From: Zeimonas sediminis
GTDB lineage: Bacteria; Pseudomonadota; Gammaproteobacteria; Burkholderiales; Burkholderiaceae_E
Length of the DNA: 64,000 bases
Reading direction: 5' to 3'
Assembly (NCBI RefSeq): GCF_023721795.1
Contig: NZ_JAMQYE010000002.1
Coordinates: 434,001 to 498,000, forward strand
In this document: positions 60,149-64,000 of the stretch, piece by piece
Numbering within the stretch: position 1 is the stretch's first letter
Layout: every line of letters starts with the position of its first letter
The notes under the pieces: model-generated
Database searches by the model: none
What the model saw: only the letters and a program-made list of their open reading frames with translations
What the model was told of the DNA's origin: nothing
Position numbers and translations under genes: made by a program

Positions 60149-60868
60149 ATGAAACCGATCCGATACACGCTGCGCGCGATCGGCGCGCTGATCGACTACC
60201 CGCAGGCCGAGCGCCAGGGCCTGGCCGCCGCGGTGCGCGACGCGCTCGACGGCGAGCGCGCGCTGTCGCCGGCCATGCGCGAGCAGCTGGCCGGGTTCGC
60301 GGACGGCCTCGAGCGCGGCGACGCCTTCGACCTGGCCGAGACCTGGGTCGCCACCTTCGACCGCGGCCGGATGACCTCGCTGCACCTGTTCGAGCACGTG
60401 CACGGCGAGTCCCGCGACCGTGGCCAGGCGATGGTCGACCTGAAGATGCTCTACGAGAAGGCCGGCCTGCTGCTTTCGGCCGACGAGCTGCCCGACTACC
60501 TGCCCGCCTTCCTCGAGTACCTGTCGACCCAGGAGCCGAAGGCGGCGCTGGCCGACCTGCGCGACACGGCCGACGTGCTGCGCAAGCTCGGCAACGTCCT
60601 GGCGCGGATCGGCAGCCGCTACGCGCTGCTGCCGGCCGCGCTGCTCGAGCTGGCCGGGGCGCCCGGCCTCGACGAGCCGCTGCCCGCCGCCGAGAAACTC
60701 GCGCCGATCGACACCGAGGCGCTCGACCGCGAGTGGGCGGACGAGCCGGTGATGTTCGGCGGCGAAGGCGGCTGCGGCGCGGCCTCGCAGGGCGGCCAGG
60801 TCTCCCCGATCACGATCCACCGCAAGGGCGCCGGCAAGGCGCCGGTTTCGCACGGAGTGCAGTCATGA
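60149..60868 (+). CDS. narJ: nitrate reductase assembly chaperone
   Basis: The 239-residue helical chaperone binds apo-NarG and aids insertion of the molybdenum cofactor. The family phrase LFEHVHGESRDRGQAMVDL (near 80-98) is present. Its C-terminus is extended by a Gly-rich tail. It starts one base after the narH stop and overlaps narI by four bases (ATGA). Confidence 0.93.
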   Translation: MKPIRYTLRAIGALIDYPQAERQGLAAAVRDALDGERALSPAMREQLAGFADGLERGDAFDLAETWVATFDRGRMTSLHLFEHVHGESRDRGQAMVDLKMLYEKAGLLLSADELPDYLPAFLEYLSTQEPKAALADLRDTADVLRKLGNVLARIGSRYALLPAALLELAGAPGLDEPLPAAEKLAPIDTEALDREWADEPVMFGGEGGCGAASQGGQVSPITIHRKGAGKAPVSHGVQS

Positions 60869-61560
60869 GCGGCACCAACCAGTTCCTCTTCGGCATCTAC
60901 CCGTACATCGCGCTGGCGATCTTCCTGCTCGGCAGCCTGATCCGCTTCGACCGCGAGCAGTACACCTGGAAGAGCGACTCCTCGGAGCTGCTTCGCCGCG
61001 GACAGCTCAGGTGGGGCAGCAACCTGTTCCACCTCGGCATCCTGATGCTGTTCGGCGGACACTTCGTCGGCCTGCTGACGCCCAAGGAGCTCTACCACGC
61101 GGTCGGCCTGAGCACGCAGGGCAAGCAGATCATCGCGATGGCCGCCGGCGGCTTCGCCGGCACCCTGTGCCTGATCGGCATCGCGCTGCTGCTGCACCGC
61201 CGGCACACCGAGCCGCGGGTGCGCGCCAACTCGCGCACGATGGACTTCGTGATCCTGTACTGGATCCTGGTCACGCTGCTGCTGGGCCTGGTCAGCATCG
61301 TCGCGTCGCTCGCGCACCTCGACGGCAGCGTGATGGTGGCGCTGTCGCACTGGGCGCAGCACATCGTGACCTTCCGCGGCGACGCTGCCGGCTTCATCGT
61401 CGACGTGCCGCTGATCTACAAGATCCACCTGTTCTTCGGCATGACGCTGTTCGTGCTGTTCCCGTTCTCGCGGCTCGTGCACGTCTGGAGCGGCTTCGCG
61501 TCGGTTGCCTACGTGATCCGGCCCTACCAGCTGGTGCGCCGTCGCGGCACCGCTCGCTGA
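60865..61560 (+). CDS. narI: respiratory nitrate reductase gamma subunit
   Basis: The 231-residue membrane cytochrome b oxidises quinol and passes electrons to NarH. Five membrane segments are visible and the haem ligands are His56, His66, His188 and His206, matching 56/66/187/205 of E. coli NarI. The start overlaps narJ. Confidence 0.96.
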   Translation: MSGTNQFLFGIYPYIALAIFLLGSLIRFDREQYTWKSDSSELLRRGQLRWGSNLFHLGILMLFGGHFVGLLTPKELYHAVGLSTQGKQIIAMAAGGFAGTLCLIGIALLLHRRHTEPRVRANSRTMDFVILYWILVTLLLGLVSIVASLAHLDGSVMVALSHWAQHIVTFRGDAAGFIVDVPLIYKIHLFFGMTLFVLFPFSRLVHVWSGFASVAYVIRPYQLVRRRGTAR

Positions 61561-61571
61561 GGAGGCCCGCG

Positions 61572-62252
61572 ATGTCATCGATCGATTCGACCGCCGGCTT
61601 CGCCGCGAGCCGCGCCGGGCTGCTGCGCCGGGCGGCCGAGCTCGGCTGGCTCGAGGAAGGCGCCGATCCCGACACGCTGGTGTTCGCCTCGCCCGACGAG
61701 GAGCAGGCGCTTCTGCTGCGCGTGCTCGAGCACGAGGTGCCCTGGAAGAGCCCGGGCGCCGACGAGGCGCGACGCTGGTTCGACGCCCACGCCGAGAAGT
61801 ACCGGACCGGCGCGCGGCGATCGGTTGCCCACGTGCTGTATGGCGTCACGCCCCGGGTGCCGGTGGGCGCGCTGCGCGAGCACGCCGAGCGCAGGCTGAA
61901 GGAAGTGCTGGCCGACCCGGCCCGCTTCGAGGCGCTGGCCCGCGAGGAATCGAACTGCCCCAGCGGCGCCGAGGGGGGCGCCCTGGGCGGCATCGAGCGC
62001 GGCGAGACCGTGCCCGAGTTCGAGCAGGCGGTGTTCGAGGCGCGGGCGCCGGGTGTTCTGCCGCTGCTGGTGGCCACTCGCTACGGCTTCCACATCGTGC
62101 GGGTCGAAGCGATCGACGAAGGCCAGGCGCCATCGTTCGACGCGTGCCGCGAGGCGGTCGAGCGCGACCTGGCGACCGACGCGTGGCTGACCGCCTGCAG
62201 GCAGTACCTGCAGCGACTTTCGGACGAAGCGCCGGCGCCGCTCGTGCAGTGA
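61572..62252 (+). CDS. parvulin-type peptidyl-prolyl isomerase (NifM-like)
   Basis: A 226-residue protein with a C-terminal rotamase domain: RSVAHVLYGVTPR, CPSGAEGGALGGIERGETVPEFEQAVF and YGFHIVRVEAI. The N-terminal half is helical, as in NifM-type proteins. No signal peptide, so it is cytoplasmic. GAGGAGG precedes the ATG 12 bases after narI; a PPIase of this type at the end of nar operons is common and probably helps assemble the reductase. Confidence 0.88.
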   Translation: MSSIDSTAGFAASRAGLLRRAAELGWLEEGADPDTLVFASPDEEQALLLRVLEHEVPWKSPGADEARRWFDAHAEKYRTGARRSVAHVLYGVTPRVPVGALREHAERRLKEVLADPARFEALAREESNCPSGAEGGALGGIERGETVPEFEQAVFEARAPGVLPLLVATRYGFHIVRVEAIDEGQAPSFDACREAVERDLATDAWLTACRQYLQRLSDEAPAPLVQ

Positions 62253-62306
62253 GAGCGCCCCGCGCCGACTCGAGTTCATCGTGAACGCACCCGAGGCACC
62301 CAGCCG

Positions 62307-63008
62307 ATGGGAATGAGAATCCGCCCGGTCTGCGAGGGCATCAATCCGCTGCGCGACATCGTCGAGGGCGCGCGCCACTTCCAGCAGGCGATCGCGCCCG
62401 AGGCGCGCGAGTTCTTCGGCAACCTGGCCGCCGGCCAGGCGCCGAAGGCGCTGTTCGTGACCTGCTCGGACTCGCGGATCAACCCCTTCCTGATCACCGA
62501 CACGAACCCGGGCGACCTGTTCATCATGCGCAACGCCGGGCACATCGTGCCGCCCTTCGGCGCGGCCAAGGGCGGCGCCGAGGCCACGGTCGAGTTCGCG
62601 GTCGTGGCGCTCGGCGTCGAGGACATCATCGTCTGCGGGCACTCGCACTGCGGGGCGATCCGCGGCCTGATGCACCCCGAGGCGCTCGGCGAGATGCCCG
62701 CGGTCCGGCAGTGGCTGGCGCTCGCCGAGCCGACCCGGGCGATCGTCGCGGCGAACTTCGCCGACCTTCCCGAACGGGAGCGCACCGAGGCGATGACGCA
62801 GGTCCACGTGCTGACGCAGATGGCGAACCTGCGCACGCTGCCGCCGGTGGCGGCGCGGCTCGCCAGGGGCAAGCTGCGACTGCACGGCTGGGTCTATCAC
62901 ATCGGCTCCTCCGAGATCCTGGTGTGGAACCGCGAGACCCACCGATTCGGCCGGATAGACGGCGGCGAGCCCTTGCACTATTGCCCGGAGATCCGGCTCG
63001 ACGACTGA
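62307..63008 (+). CDS. can: beta-class carbonic anhydrase
   Basis: The 233-residue zinc enzyme interconverts CO2 and bicarbonate. Zinc ligands and dyad: Cys and Asp-Arg in CSDSRINPF, His and Cys in GHSHCGAI. It supplies bicarbonate for carboxylases such as the pyruvate carboxylase in this window. Confidence 0.93.
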   Translation: MGMRIRPVCEGINPLRDIVEGARHFQQAIAPEAREFFGNLAAGQAPKALFVTCSDSRINPFLITDTNPGDLFIMRNAGHIVPPFGAAKGGAEATVEFAVVALGVEDIIVCGHSHCGAIRGLMHPEALGEMPAVRQWLALAEPTRAIVAANFADLPERERTEAMTQVHVLTQMANLRTLPPVAARLARGKLRLHGWVYHIGSSEILVWNRETHRFGRIDGGEPLHYCPEIRLDD

Positions 63009-63063
63009 TCGGGCGCCCGGGTTTCGGGCAGGCTGCCGGGCGACCAGCGGTGTTAAGATTTGA

Positions 63064-63077
63064 TGACCCAATAGTCA
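63064..63077. promoter_or_regulatory. TGACC-CAAT-AGTCA palindrome before tetR
   Basis: This inverted repeat has one mismatch between half-sites and is flanked by A and T that extend the symmetry (ATGAC...GTCAT). It lies 23 bases before the tetR start and overlaps the likely promoter (TAAGAT at 63054-63059). The same motif is in the RND promoter region at 24470. Confidence 0.55.
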
Positions 63078-63099
63078 TTAATCGGCCCGACGACGCCCG

Positions 63100-63765
63100 A
63101 TGTCCGCCCTTCCCTCCCGTTCCCCGCGCTGGGAGCGCCGCAAGCAGGCGCGCCCCGGCGAACTGCTGGACGCGGCGCTCGACCTGTTCGTCGAACGCGG
63201 ATTCGCGGCCACCCGCCTCGACGAGGTCGCGGCGCGCGCGGGCGTCAGCAAGGGCACGCTGTACCTGTACTACGCCAGCAAGGAAGACCTGTTCAAGGCG
63301 GTGGTCCGGCAGAACATCGTGCCGCTGATCGAGGCCTTCGAACGCGACGTCGCCGCCTGGGAAGCGGGCAGCGCCGAGCTGCTCCAGGCCTTCTTCGAGG
63401 GCTGGTGGACCCGTTTCGGCGCGACCAAGCTGGCCGGCATCGCCAAGCTGGTGGTCGGCGAGGCCGGCAATTTCCCCGAGCTGGCCCTGTTCTTCCAGCA
63501 GGAAGTGGTGTTGCCGAACGCGAAGCTGCTGCGCACGATCATCGAACGTGGCATGGGCCGCGGGGAGTTCGCCGAAGTCGACGTCGAGGCGGCAGTGCAC
63601 CTGTGGATGTCGCCGCTGGTCATGAAGGCGATCTGGGAGCGCTCGATCCAGCCCTGCTGCCCGCCCGGCTTCGAGGTGCCGATCGAACGTTTCCTTGACG
63701 CGCATCTGCGCTCGGTGCTGGCCACCCTGGCACCACACGACCGCGCGGCGCGGCCCGTTGGCTAA
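63100..63765 (+). CDS. TetR/AcrR family transcriptional regulator
   Basis: A 221-residue repressor-type protein. The DNA-binding domain has ATRLDEVAARAGVSKGTLYLYYASKEDLF cut here into its known parts: helix-turn-helix near residues 38-57 (VAARAGVSKGTLYLYY). The C-terminal ligand domain is helical. Palindromes before this gene and before the RND pump suggest autoregulation and control of the pump. Confidence 0.9.
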   Translation: MSALPSRSPRWERRKQARPGELLDAALDLFVERGFAATRLDEVAARAGVSKGTLYLYYASKEDLFKAVVRQNIVPLIEAFERDVAAWEAGSAELLQAFFEGWWTRFGATKLAGIAKLVVGEAGNFPELALFFQQEVVLPNAKLLRTIIERGMGRGEFAEVDVEAAVHLWMSPLVMKAIWERSIQPCCPPGFEVPIERFLDAHLRSVLATLAPHDRAARPVG

Positions 63766-63768
63766 AAT
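63763..63768 (+). promoter_or_regulatory. -10 element of pcm
   Basis: TTGGCTAAAATTCG contains TAAAAT, five of six bases of the -10 consensus, overlapping the tetR stop codon. It gives a transcript start near 63775, 25 bases before the pcm ATG. Confidence 0.55.
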
Positions 63769-63799
63769 TCGCTGTTTGCAGACCCTCCGGAACCTCACG

Positions 63800-64000
63800 A
63801 TGGACATCGAACGCGCCCGCTTCAACATGGTCGAGCAGCAGATCCGCCCCTGGGAGGTGCTCGACCAGGATGTGCTCGACCTGCTGTTCGTGGTCCGGCG
63901 CGAGGAGTACGTTCCCGCCGCCTACCGGCAGCTGGCCTTCACCGACATGCAGATCCCGCTCACCGTGGACGGCCAGGCGACCGGCGAGGTGATGCTGGCG
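63800..64000 (+). CDS. pcm: protein-L-isoaspartate O-methyltransferase family protein (5' part)
   Basis: The first 67 codons are in the window: MDIERARFNMVEQQIRPWEV, followed by LDLLFVVRREEYVPAAYRQLA. This is the N-terminus of the Pcm-type methyltransferases of Burkholderiales that methylate damaged aspartyl residues. The SAM site lies beyond the window end. In related genomes a rhodanese gene and a TolC-type channel gene usually follow. Confidence 0.85.
   Translation, partial: MDIERARFNMVEQQIRPWEVLDQDVLDLLFVVRREEYVPAAYRQLAFTDMQIPLTVDGQATGEVMLA

Overview
The window is about 64 kb of very GC-rich DNA, with strong G/C at third codon positions. It looks like a chromosome segment of a betaproteobacterium, most likely in the order Burkholderiales. 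That placement rests on protein style and gene neighbourhoods (thiS/thiG/trmB, fabA-fabB, narXL-narK1K2-narGHJI-ppi, tetR-pcm) and not on a 16S gene. No phage, transposase, CRISPR array or plasmid feature was seen. Nearly every intact gene has an ordinary function, so the interesting material lies in small genes, gene splits, repeats and regulatory sites.

Layout. 1-1118: the tail of an unidentified gene, a ribosome hibernation factor and a ferritin-like protein. 1342-7406: a sugar ABC transporter operon (ATPase, Tat-exported binding protein, two permeases) ending in an L-arabinonate-type dehydratase. 7459-13192 (minus): a Tat-type dienelactone hydrolase, ogt, a GNAT acetyltransferase and pyruvate carboxylase. 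13428-15637: a lipoprotein subtilisin-like protease followed by a separate gene that resembles its missing propeptide. 15674-20523: two small lipoproteins (one with an EF-hand loop), aminopeptidase N and fructose-1,6-bisphosphatase. 20502-24322 (minus): a fused acyl-CoA synthetase/acetyltransferase coupled to an HDAC-type deacetylase. 24534-28940: an RND efflux pair. 29032-30745: a DsrE-like protein, an unknown lipoprotein and tRNA-Gly(CCC).

30819-36895: thiS, then a roughly 4.2-kb stretch with a small unknown gene, a large di-haem peroxidase lipoprotein and an OsmC protein, then thiG and trmB. 36909-37336: an FNR-type box in ideal class II position before a small low-complexity secreted protein. 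37469-42853: uppP, thiD, pncA, a double Usp protein, a YkgJ-like protein, a phosphatase-superfamily protein and a glycine-zipper protein. 43057-48984: an AsmA protein, fabA, fabB, and thiC with its TPP riboswitch. 49109-62252: the nitrate respiration locus, with narL and narX on one strand and narK1-narK2-narG-narH-narJ-narI-ppiC on the other. 62307-64000: beta-carbonic anhydrase, a TetR regulator and the start of pcm.

How the genes work together. The organism appears able to respire nitrate: two NarK-type transporters, membrane-bound NarGHI, its chaperone NarJ and the NarXL sensor pair. A good NarL 7-2-7 site lies in the narX-narK intergenic region. Four thiamine genes (thiS, thiG, thiD, thiC) are spread over the window and only thiC shows a TPP riboswitch. 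Pyruvate carboxylase and fructose-1,6-bisphosphatase support gluconeogenesis. A TGACC-N4-GGTCA palindrome in the RND promoter region recurs, with one change, in front of the tetR gene 39 kb away, which suggests that this TetR controls the pump.
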